Positions 1 through 5,015 of a stretch of DNA of 5,015 bases are shown here, piece by piece; position 1 is the stretch's first letter, and each line of letters opens with the position of its first letter. The notes below the pieces were generated by a model. It worked only from the letters and a program-made list of their open reading frames with translations, was not told the DNA's origin and did no database searches. The stretch is taken from positions 1-5,015 of the forward strand of contig JAPPMR010000521.1 of assembly GCA_028818995.1 (NCBI GenBank), in the 5' to 3' direction. The DNA comes from Candidatus Poribacteria bacterium (GTDB lineage: Bacteria > Poribacteria > WGA-4E > WGA-3G). Both the position numbers and the translations under genes were made by a program.

Positions 1-58
1 TAGATTTTATTAAAGACCGATAACAACTCACAATTAAAACGTTATAATGTCTATTTCT
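1..58. other. Sequence downstream of ylxP, no gene recognised
   Basis: There is no ATG on the minus strand within these bases. GTG and TTG frames that stay open to the edge do not resemble the start of RbfA, the gene expected here. An AT-only inverted repeat at 54-68, spanning the ylxP stop, lacks the GC stem and T-run of an intrinsic terminator. A TATAAC at 48-43 on the minus strand could be a -10 for a downstream gene, but no convincing -35 accompanies it. Confidence 0.4.
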
Positions 59-343
59 TTAAAAGAAAAATTCTGTCTCATAATCAATTAAAACAACTGA
101 TGAATTTTCCTCAATGAATTTAACGCACTGTGCTAAGATTTTATCTACAAATTTGACTTCGTTCGCAACCGTGACTGCTCCTAAAACGGCAGATTGATGG
201 ACATCTTGTGCCTCTATTTCGGCAATTGCGACATTAAATCGGTTTTTGAGTCGAGCAATTATACTCTTGATTACCCTACGTTTTTCCTTAAGGGACTGGC
301 TTTCTGGCAGATATAACTTTATTTTACAAACGCCGATGTGCAT
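59..343 (-). CDS. ylxP: YlxP family protein (DUF503)
   Basis: This is a complete 94-residue member of the DUF503 family, named YlxP in B. subtilis. Its biochemical role is not settled; it is linked to ribosome and RNA functions mainly through its constant position between infB and rbfA. Family features are the N-terminal MHIGVCKIKLYLP strand, the strongly conserved SLKEKR motif (17-22), followed by a basic helix and FNVAIAEIE (36-44), then the helix around VDKIL and a hydrophobic C-terminal strand. Length is typical. The ATG at 343 is fixed by the family N-terminus and by an in-frame TAG a few codons upstream, but there is no Shine-Dalgarno sequence in front of it. It lies 81 bases after the methyltransferase stop; in most genomes it follows infB or ylxQ/infB directly. 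rbfA would be expected next, beyond the window edge. Confidence 0.95.
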   Translation of the reverse strand: MHIGVCKIKLYLPESQSLKEKRRVIKSIIARLKNRFNVAIAEIEAQDVHQSAVLGAVTVANEVKFVDKILAQCVKFIEENSSVVLIDYETEFFF

Positions 344-424
344 CTTTATTGTCTATTTTCTGAAGTGATATACTCTTGTTAACTCCCGTGTCCGTCGTAT
401 AAACAAATCCTCTGTATACTTACA
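344..424. other. 81-base spacer between the methyltransferase gene and ylxP
   Basis: Nothing firm is visible. There is no terminator-like stem with a T-run and no strong promoter; a TTAACA at 382-377 on the minus strand resembles a -35 but has no acceptable -10 at 16-18 bases. An in-frame TAG shortly upstream of the ylxP ATG rules out a longer ylxP protein. ylxP is therefore probably served by read-through from upstream. Confidence 0.4.
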
Positions 425-1159
425 TTACCCATCCAAATCACAACCGATAAAATTTCTATTATGTAGGTGTGCTGCTTTCATCACAGAAAACGATCCTGCT
501 GCCGGATCAATCACATAATCACCCTCATTGGTGACAGCAGCAATGAGCTCGGCTTGCAAATTCAGCGGTTTTTGATGTGGGTGGTATTTTGTCTCTTTTC
601 GCTCACGCCAAACGTCAGGAATGTTATGTATTTTCCATACACCTTTAGCTCTTTTAGGTTGCTTCTGAAAAACGACGCAATACTCGCTTATCCGTCTTGT
701 CCTATATCCCATCCCAATTCTTTCCTTATCCCAAACGATTAAATCCACGACTTCTAACTGCGTTCCATTAAACCAATTGCTAAAACCTTGGCAAAGATGA
801 AACTTGTCAATCCAGAGAAACAGATGTCCAGACGGGATAAGAACATCGTTAATCCCTTGAATAAAATCCTCAATTATCGCTTCGGTCATTTGCACCAATG
901 AACTTCTACGTTTTTCTCGACTTTTTCCCTCATTGCCGTAATTCATCTTATCCAGCACACCTCTATACTGTGGATCAAGAAACGCTACCGGCACTGCTTC
1001 CTTTGGTAGACAAGATAAGAACTTTAAACCGTCCATCTTCAGCCGTGAATTTGGTTTTAGAGAATCAGGTAAGGTGATAGATGAGGCTTGTACCTCCCGC
1101 TCAGTAGAAAAAACATTGGTTGTAGACATATCGAATGTCTCACGAAGTAAACTTAACAT
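425..1159 (-). CDS. Site-specific DNA methyltransferase, beta-type N6_N4_Mtase family
   Basis: The predicted 244-residue enzyme transfers methyl from S-adenosylmethionine to an exocyclic amino group of adenine (N6) or cytosine (N4). The catalytic motif IV, FLDPQY at 60-65, is a variant of (D/S)PP(Y/W). It precedes the AdoMet-binding motif I, VIDPAAGSFSV at 216-226, where most relatives have DPFxGSGT. That IV-before-I order defines the beta class. HPHQKP (193-198) and FIGCD (237-241) match the usual HPTQKP and FIGxE/D positions. An initial D leans towards N6-adenine, but N4-cytosine is not excluded. The protein is compact, with the region between motifs (about 66-190) probably forming the target-recognition part; it ends soon after FIGCD. 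No restriction endonuclease is next to it, so it looks orphan in this window. Start options are ATG 1159 and ATG 1129; neither has a good Shine-Dalgarno, and the candidate promoter favours 1129. Its place between infB and ylxP is unusual. Confidence 0.9.
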   Translation of the reverse strand: MLSLLRETFDMSTTNVFSTEREVQASSITLPDSLKPNSRLKMDGLKFLSCLPKEAVPVAFLDPQYRGVLDKMNYGNEGKSREKRRSSLVQMTEAIIEDFIQGINDVLIPSGHLFLWIDKFHLCQGFSNWFNGTQLEVVDLIVWDKERIGMGYRTRRISEYCVVFQKQPKRAKGVWKIHNIPDVWRERKETKYHPHQKPLNLQAELIAAVTNEGDYVIDPAAGSFSVMKAAHLHNRNFIGCDLDG

Positions 1160-1180
1160 TCAAATTGATTGATTTTGAAT
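1158..1180. repeat. Inverted repeat ATTCAAA-N9-TTTGAAT, possible operator
   Basis: Perfect seven-base arms at 1158-1164 and 1174-1180 surround a nine-base spacer. The repeat fills the interval from just after the candidate -35 through the candidate -10 and the first ATG of the methyltransferase gene. A dimeric DNA-binding protein bound here would block RNA polymerase. It could also be a chance palindrome, since the arms are mostly A and T. No regulator gene is visible in the window. Confidence 0.35.
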
Positions 1181-1186
1181 TGTCAA
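1158..1186 (-). promoter_or_regulatory. Candidate sigma-70-type promoter of the methyltransferase gene
   Basis: On the minus strand a perfect TTGACA (1186-1181) is followed after 17 bases by TTGAAT (1163-1158), which matches four of six bases of the -10 consensus. The -10 overlaps the upstream ATG of the methyltransferase gene (1159-1157). Transcription would then begin near 1151, which would exclude that ATG and favour the next in-frame ATG at 1129. In AT-rich DNA such matches arise by chance, so this is a candidate only. Confidence 0.35.
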
Positions 1187-1419
1187 TCCTTAAAAACGCT
1201 TGAAATGAACTTTAAGATACGAATAAAAAGAATTTAGTCCGACGTGAAACTATCGCATGAATTATACATTGTAGGTATTTTGGATGAGAACAACAACGAC
1301 GACAAACCGTTATGGTGTAAATTCGTTCCAAGCAAGGATTACGCATGAAGACATTGAAACCAGACTTATGTGGTCAGGAGCAGTACGCTCAAATCAATCG
1401 GTTCTCTATCACACTGTTT
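1160..1419. other. 260-base intergenic spacer between infB and the methyltransferase gene
   Basis: No recognisable protein or RNA gene lies here. The longest minus-strand ATG frame is 44 codons (1346-1212), without a ribosome binding site or recognisable similarity. A plus-strand frame starting at 1284 runs 116 bases into infB antisense and looks spurious. I see no GC-rich stem followed by a T-run in the minus direction, so there is no intrinsic terminator for infB; a four-base-pair stem at 1379-1391 is not followed by Ts. A perfect TATAAT at 1266-1261 on the minus strand has no good -35 partner. A better promoter candidate lies at 1186-1158. In an operon whose other upstream genes overlap, this gap stands out. 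Confidence 0.5.
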
Positions 1420-3516
1420 TTAGAGAGTCCGCGCCACTTGTTCGTGGACGTAACATTCTAACACATCTCCAACTTTTATGTCGTCAAATTCGTCAATACC
1501 GATACCACATTCATAATTTGCTTGGACTTCGTTGACATTATCTTTGAAACGTCTGAGTGAGTCGACCTTACCTTCGTAAATTAATCGGTTTTCGCGCAAC
1601 ACACGAAGGGGTTGGTTAAATGTAATTCTGCCCCAATTGACATAACTACCAGCAACTGATCCAAGACGCGGCACTTTAAAGATTTCTCTCACTTCGGCGC
1701 GTCCAATAATTACTTCCCTAACCTCTGGGTCTAACAAACCTTCCATTGCTGCGCGGATATCGGAGATAATGTCATAAATTACCGTATAGGTGCGAACATC
1801 AATCCCTTCCGCTTCCGTGGCTTTGACTGCCTCAGTGGTTGGGTGAACGTTAAATCCGACTACAATAGCATCAGATGCAGAAGCAAGCAAAATATCAGTC
1901 TCTGTAATACCGCCAGTGGCTTCGTGAATAATATTTATCTTTACTTCGCCTGTGCTCAATTTCAACAAAGATTCCGATATAGCTTGGACTGAACCTTGCA
2001 CATCACCTTTAACAATGACGTTCAATTCCTTGATGTCGCCTTCTTGAATCTGTTGGAATAGGTCATCAAGGCTTACATGACTATGTGTGCCAAGTTTGGA
2101 CATACGGTGTTTATCCTGTCGTTCTTCGCCAATGGCGCGAGCATCCCGTTCTGATTCGACAGCATAAAATATGTCTCCTGCTTCCGGCACCCCAGTAAAC
2201 CCAAGCACTTCAACAGGGGTAGATGGTCTGGCTATCTTGATCCGTTTACCGTCATCACTCATCATAGCTCTAACTCTGCCAGAGTAGCGACCAGAAACAA
2301 ACGCGTCACCAACTCTCAGAGTACCACTTTGGACTAAAACGGTTGCAACCGCCCCACGACCTTTATCAACTTGTGCTTCAATAACAACCCCGCGAGCAGA
2401 TTTATCTGGATTCGCTTTTAACTCAAGTAGCGCCGCTTCAAGCAGAAGCATCTCCAACAACAATTCTATGCCGGTGCCTTCTATCGCGGACACTTCTACG
2501 CAGATAGTTTGCCCACCCCATTCCTCAGGGACCAAATCGTTTTCAACCAACTGTTGTTTGACGTAGTCAGCGCGCGCGCCTGTCACATCAATTTTATTAA
2601 TTGCCACAACAATGGGGACTTGCGCTGCTTTCGCGTGATTAATTGCCTCAATCGTCTGTGGCATTACACCATCATCAGCAGCAACGATAAGAACAACGAT
2701 ATCTGTTGCTTGTGCCCCACGCGCCCGCATTGCGGTGAATGCAGCGTGTCCGGGAGTATCAAGAAAGACAATGTTCCCATTTTCCAATTCAACATGGTAT
2801 GCACCGATATGTTGTGTAATATTTCCCGCTTCGGATTCGCTCACGTTCGATTCACGGATAGAATCCAAAAGCGAGGTTTTACCGTGGTCAACGTGTCCCA
2901 TTATGGTGATAACAGGTGCACGCGCTACCAAAGATTCGGGTGGGTCATCCTCATCTAAAAGAAGTTGTTCCTCTAATGTCTTTTCCTGAACAACTTCAAA
3001 ACCGAAGTGTTCCCCCAAGATTAACAAGGTTTGATGGTCTAAACTTTGGTTGACAGATGCCATCACCTTTAATTTCATCAACTGCATAATCAATTGGGTT
3101 GATTGTAAATTCAATATTGATGCTAATGTCCCGACTGTCACGCCTTCCTGAACCCGTAAGGGAGCATCGGTAGGTTCTTCTATTTCTTCCTTTTCTTCTA
3201 TTTCTTCTATCTCAGATTTAATGTCAACTTCTTCTTCAAGTGTTGCATCAACTTCTATTTCTGGTTTAACGTCAACTTCTTTTTCTTCATCTGCACTTAT
3301 TTCTTGCTGAGGATCTAACTCGGATTCAACTAACATAATTGTCTCCGGATCCAAAGTACTCATATGATTTTTAACGGGAACACCTAATTCTTCCAACGCT
3401 TTGATAAGTTCTTTACTACTTAATCCGTGGCGTTTTGCCAATTCATAGACTCGGACATTTTGACTCGGTGTTGTTTTGGGGTTAACTTCAGCTGCTTGCT
3501 GTCTCGTTTTTTTCAT
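1420..3516 (-). CDS. infB: Translation initiation factor IF-2
   Basis: IF2 is the GTPase that brings formyl-methionyl initiator tRNA to the 30S subunit and promotes 50S joining. The 698-residue protein is complete. A first IF2N module (about 20-65) is followed by a Glu-rich linker (about 66-118), a second IF2N-like module (about 121-176), the G domain (about 200-365), beta-barrel domain II (about 373-465), domain III (about 480-590) and the initiator-tRNA-binding domain IV (about 595-698, with [13 protein letters not shown] and the YECGIGI strand). GTPase motifs are G1 GHVDHGKT (207-214), G2 ITQHIGAY (233-240), G3 DTPGH (253-257), G4 NKID (307-310) and G5 SAIEGTG (343-349). The usual Gly before ITQHIGA is Asn232. 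The ATG at 3516 is supported by AAGGAGA ten bases upstream, and it lies inside the end of ylxR. No clear intrinsic terminator follows the gene, so read-through into the methyltransferase gene is possible. Confidence 0.99.
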   Translation of the reverse strand: MKKTRQQAAEVNPKTTPSQNVRVYELAKRHGLSSKELIKALEELGVPVKNHMSTLDPETIMLVESELDPQQEISADEEKEVDVKPEIEVDATLEEEVDIKSEIEEIEEKEEIEEPTDAPLRVQEGVTVGTLASILNLQSTQLIMQLMKLKVMASVNQSLDHQTLLILGEHFGFEVVQEKTLEEQLLLDEDDPPESLVARAPVITIMGHVDHGKTSLLDSIRESNVSESEAGNITQHIGAYHVELENGNIVFLDTPGHAAFTAMRARGAQATDIVVLIVAADDGVMPQTIEAINHAKAAQVPIVVAINKIDVTGARADYVKQQLVENDLVPEEWGGQTICVEVSAIEGTGIELLLEMLLLEAALLELKANPDKSARGVVIEAQVDKGRGAVATVLVQSGTLRVGDAFVSGRYSGRVRAMMSDDGKRIKIARPSTPVEVLGFTGVPEAGDIFYAVESERDARAIGEERQDKHRMSKLGTHSHVSLDDLFQQIQEGDIKELNVIVKGDVQGSVQAISESLLKLSTGEVKINIIHEATGGITETDILLASASDAIVVGFNVHPTTEAVKATEAEGIDVRTYTVIYDIISDIRAAMEGLLDPEVREVIIGRAEVREIFKVPRLGSVAGSYVNWGRITFNQPLRVLRENRLIYEGKVDSLRRFKDNVNEVQANYECGIGIDEFDDIKVGDVLECYVHEQVARTL
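3217..3285 (-). repeat. Imperfect 48-base internal repeat in the infB acidic linker
   Basis: Two near-identical 21-base tracts, 3217-3237 and 3265-3285, start 48 bases (16 codons) apart and differ at two positions. In the protein they give VDVKPEIE (81-88) and VDIKSEIE (97-104), inside a linker made mostly of Glu, Ile, Val and Asp/Lys. The plus strand is a long pyrimidine-rich run of TTC-like triplets. The spacing keeps the reading frame, so this looks like a tandem duplication within a low-constraint linker; such linkers vary in length across IF2 proteins. Confidence 0.6.
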
Positions 3517-3886
3517 CGGCGAAAATCTCCTTCTTGAGGAGTGCTTGTTTGAACTCGGTGATTACCGATTCCGACAATTGCACTCGTAATGAAGTATTTA
3601 TCCGCTTGCGTCCTCTAAAAGCATACTCTATACAAGTCTTGGACCGACAGACATAAGCACCACGCCCGGGAAGTTTCTTGAATTCTTCCATCTCTAAATC
3701 CTCACCTGTACGACACACAAAACGGATTAATGTGTTCTGCGGATATTTGCAACGACACCCAATACAGGTACGAATGGGTGCTTTAATATTTTTTGTTGAT
3801 TGACTGTAGAAACAAACCATTCCAACCACTTTCAATAGTGTTCCCTTTGAACAGATAGGTTTTGTGTATCTGTTAATTCCCTTCAT
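3488..3886 (-). CDS. ylxR: YlxR/RnpM family RNA-binding protein (DUF448)
   Basis: This is a small basic protein of the YlxR family. The B. subtilis member, renamed RnpM, is reported to bind and modulate RNase P. The longest reading is 132 residues. Family hallmarks are RTCIGCR (39-45), the LIRF strand (53-56) and GRGAYVC (74-80), followed by a basic helical C-terminus. Cys41, Cys44, Cys80 and Cys85 form two pairs that could bind a metal; that is inference. Homologues are usually about 90-100 residues and start just before the RTCIGCR motif, so the first 20-odd residues here may not be translated. The ATG at 3886 overlaps the nusA stop and lacks a Shine-Dalgarno sequence. A TTG at 3835 has AAGGGA six bases upstream, and an ATG at 3820 gives a family-typical length of 110. 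The 3' end overlaps infB by 29 bases, so the two are probably translationally coupled. The family call is firm; the start is not. Confidence 0.93.
   Translation of the reverse strand: MKGINRYTKPICSKGTLLKVVGMVCFYSQSTKNIKAPIRTCIGCRCKYPQNTLIRFVCRTGEDLEMEEFKKLPGRGAYVCRSKTCIEYAFRGRKRINTSLRVQLSESVITEFKQALLKKEIFADEKNETASS
3526..3532 (-). promoter_or_regulatory. Shine-Dalgarno sequence of infB
   Basis: The minus strand reads AAGGAGA here, ten bases before the infB ATG (3516-3514). It lies within the last codons of ylxR. Ribosomes finishing ylxR therefore pass straight over this site, consistent with coupled translation. It is the clearest ribosome binding site in the window and fixes the infB start. 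Confidence 0.8.
3841..3848 (-). promoter_or_regulatory. Candidate ribosome binding site for an internal ylxR start
   Basis: On the minus strand this reads AAAGGGAA. Six bases lie between AAGGGA and a TTG codon at 3835, in the ylxR frame and downstream of the nusA stop. It is the best Shine-Dalgarno-like match near any of the ylxR start candidates, but it is not a perfect AGGAGG and the start codon is a rare type. Treat it as a pointer to the true start, not proof. Confidence 0.3.
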
Positions 3887-5015
3887 CTTCAGAGGTCGGC
3901 TCTAATTCGGGTTCAGTCGTGGTTTCTGATTCGACGGTGTCGTCCGAATTATTCTCTTCCCAACTTAGTTTAACAGCAACTTCAGCGGCTGTATCTTCCC
4001 CCGCTTCCGCAACATTAACCTCTGCAGACTCCTCTTCAGCATTTTCAGATGGAGTTTCCTCCTCAATATCCTCTTTAAACAGTGTATCCAATGAGACGGG
4101 TGCTTCGGATTCACTTTTTATGTCAATGTTCCATCCTGTCAATTTCGCCGCAAGTCTTGCATTCTGTCCTCGTCTACCGATCGCCAGAGACAATTGGTCA
4201 TCTGGAACTATGACGATTGCGCTCATGTCCGCTTCATTGAGTTCAACTTTGCGAATCTGTTTTGCCGGTTTTAGAGCGTTCGTGATGAAGATTTCCACAT
4301 CTTCGTTCCAATCAATAAATTCAATTTTCTCATTTTTCAGTTCGCGAACCATAGTCTGGACTCGGCTGCCCCTAACACCTACACAGGTCCCAACTGCATC
4401 TATACCCTCTTCATTCGCGGTAACCGCAACTTTGGCACGGTATCCAGGCTCTCGAGCAACAGCTATCACGCGAACTTGCCCTTCATATACCTCTGGAACT
4501 TCCTGTTCACACAGCATCGCAATCAGGTCAGGATGTGTTCGGGATACAACGATCTGCTCCCCAGTTAAGGTGTTTTTCACCTCTAAAATCAGACATCGTA
4601 GAGAGTCACCTCGGTTATACCGATGAGATGGAGGAATCTGACTCGCTGGTAAGAGTGCCTCGGTACGCAAAACGTCTGTCCGTTCCAAATCAACAATGGC
4701 GTTCTGTTTGTCATATCGTTGTAAATACCCAACGACAACTTCTCCTTCACGCCCCTCAAATTCGTTGTAAACCAGTTCCCTTTCTGCTTCTCTCAGTTTA
4801 CCAAGTAGAATTTGCCGTCCCAATTGTGCTTGAATCCGACCAAATTCGTCAGGGTTAATTTCAACCTCCAACATATCACCAATTTTTACATTGGGATCCA
4901 GTTTTTGTGCTTCCTCAATCGGCACCTCCGTCGAGAAATCTTTCATAATATCAACAACTTTTTTCGGAACGTGGCATCTTATTTCTTCCTGGTCAAGCTG
5001 AATATCTATTGATAC
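3873..5015 (-). CDS. nusA: Transcription termination/antitermination factor NusA, 5'-partial
   Basis: NusA binds RNA polymerase and nascent RNA in the cytoplasm and modulates pausing, termination and antitermination. The frame stays open from the TAA at 3873 to the window edge, so the ATG at 4946 is internal. The 23 codons before it also align with the NusA N-terminal domain. By comparison with E. coli NusA about 40 N-terminal residues are missing. In the visible 380 residues: end of the N-terminal domain (1-80, with a KIGD and an FGRI motif and an REAER helix), S1 domain (about 88-162), KH1 (about 170-250, GVRGSR at 213-218), and KH2 (about 255-300, AIGRRGQNAR at 278-287 followed by LTGW). 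From about 300 to 380 the protein is a Glu/Asp-rich, probably disordered tail. E. coli-type C-terminal acidic repeats are absent, as in the short B. subtilis protein. The gene leads into ylxR and infB on the same strand. Family identity is certain; only the 5' end is unknown. Confidence 0.97.
   Translation of the reverse strand, partial: VSIDIQLDQEEIRCHVPKKVVDIMKDFSTEVPIEEAQKLDPNVKIGDMLEVEINPDEFGRIQAQLGRQILLGKLREAERELVYNEFEGREGEVVVGYLQRYDKQNAIVDLERTDVLRTEALLPASQIPPSHRYNRGDSLRCLILEVKNTLTGEQIVVSRTHPDLIAMLCEQEVPEVYEGQVRVIAVAREPGYRAKVAVTANEEGIDAVGTCVGVRGSRVQTMVRELKNEKIEFIDWNEDVEIFITNALKPAKQIRKVELNEADMSAIVIVPDDQLSLAIGRRGQNARLAAKLTGWNIDIKSESEAPVSLDTLFKEDIEEETPSENAEEESAEVNVAEAGEDTAAEVAVKLSWEENNSDDTVESETTTEPELEPTSEDEGN

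Noticed and set aside
54..68. Inverted repeat TTTCTTT-A-AAAGAAA at the ylxP stop
   Set aside because: Made almost only of A and T, with no GC stem and no T-run after it, so it is not a credible terminator.
45..360. Similar AAATAGACAnTA strings just upstream and just downstream of ylxP
   Set aside because: Short, AT-rich and at different positions relative to the gene; could easily be chance and shows no insertion-element features.
354..382. TTAACA as a -35 of a ylxP promoter
   Set aside because: No acceptable -10 at the right spacing.
467..742. Plus-strand 91-codon frame within the methyltransferase gene
   Set aside because: Antisense to conserved methyltransferase motifs; no family resemblance.
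1212..1346. Minus-strand 44-codon frame in the infB-methyltransferase spacer
   Set aside because: No ribosome binding site, no recognisable motif, Cys/Arg-rich composition typical of chance frames.
1379..1391. Small hairpin GAGC-N5-GCTC after infB
   Set aside because: Only four base pairs and no following T-run in the direction of transcription.
1284..1535. Plus-strand 83-codon frame across the infB 3' end and spacer
   Set aside because: About half of it is antisense to the conserved infB C-terminus, the translation resembles no family I know, and only a weak AGGT precedes it.
2509..2958. Plus-strand 149-codon frame inside infB
   Set aside because: Entirely antisense to the GTPase domain, whose motifs prove the minus-strand reading.
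3919..4626. Plus-strand 235-codon Ser-rich frame inside nusA
   Set aside because: Antisense shadow: Glu codons of the acidic NusA tail read as Ser/Phe/Leu on the other strand, and the KH and S1 motifs support nusA.

Overview
The window is a stretch of a bacterial transcription/translation operon, read entirely on the minus strand, so gene order runs from high to low coordinates: nusA (5' end cut off by the window edge), ylxR/rnpM, infB, a DNA methyltransferase gene, and ylxP (DUF503). All four housekeeping genes are recognisable from family motifs. The order nusA-ylxR-infB-ylxP matches the widespread rimP-nusA-ylxR-(ylxQ)-infB-ylxP-rbfA cluster. Having ylxR and ylxP together is typical of Firmicutes and many deep or uncultured lineages and unlike the E. 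coli version of this operon. DNA is moderately AT-rich. The sequence does not let me assign a phylum.

Region by region: 5015-3873 encodes the last 380 residues of NusA (end of the N-terminal domain, S1, KH1, KH2, then a long acidic tail instead of the E. coli acidic-binding repeats). 3886-3488 encodes YlxR, with its start near or overlapping the nusA stop and its 3' end overlapping infB by 29 bases. 3516-1420 encodes a complete 698-residue initiation factor IF2 with two IF2N modules joined by a Glu-rich, internally duplicated linker. 1419-1160 is a 260-base spacer without a convincing gene but with a plausible promoter and inverted repeat at its end. 1159-425 encodes a 244-residue beta-class (permuted) DNA methyltransferase with DPQY and DPAAGSFSV motifs. 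424-344 is a short spacer. 343-59 encodes YlxP. 58-1 holds nothing I can identify; rbfA would be expected just beyond the edge.

NusA (elongation, pausing and antitermination), YlxR/RnpM (RNA-binding, linked to RNase P), IF2 (initiator tRNA delivery) and YlxP all serve RNA synthesis, RNA maturation or translation, and the overlaps suggest co-transcription and translational coupling of nusA-ylxR-infB. The methyltransferase is the outsider: it is flanked by two long intergenic gaps in an otherwise tight operon and has its own candidate promoter, which suggests an inserted, possibly independently controlled gene. No restriction enzyme, transposase, tRNA, rRNA, CRISPR array or insertion sequence is visible. 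I found no convincing new system. The methyltransferase insertion and its control region are the points most worth a second look.
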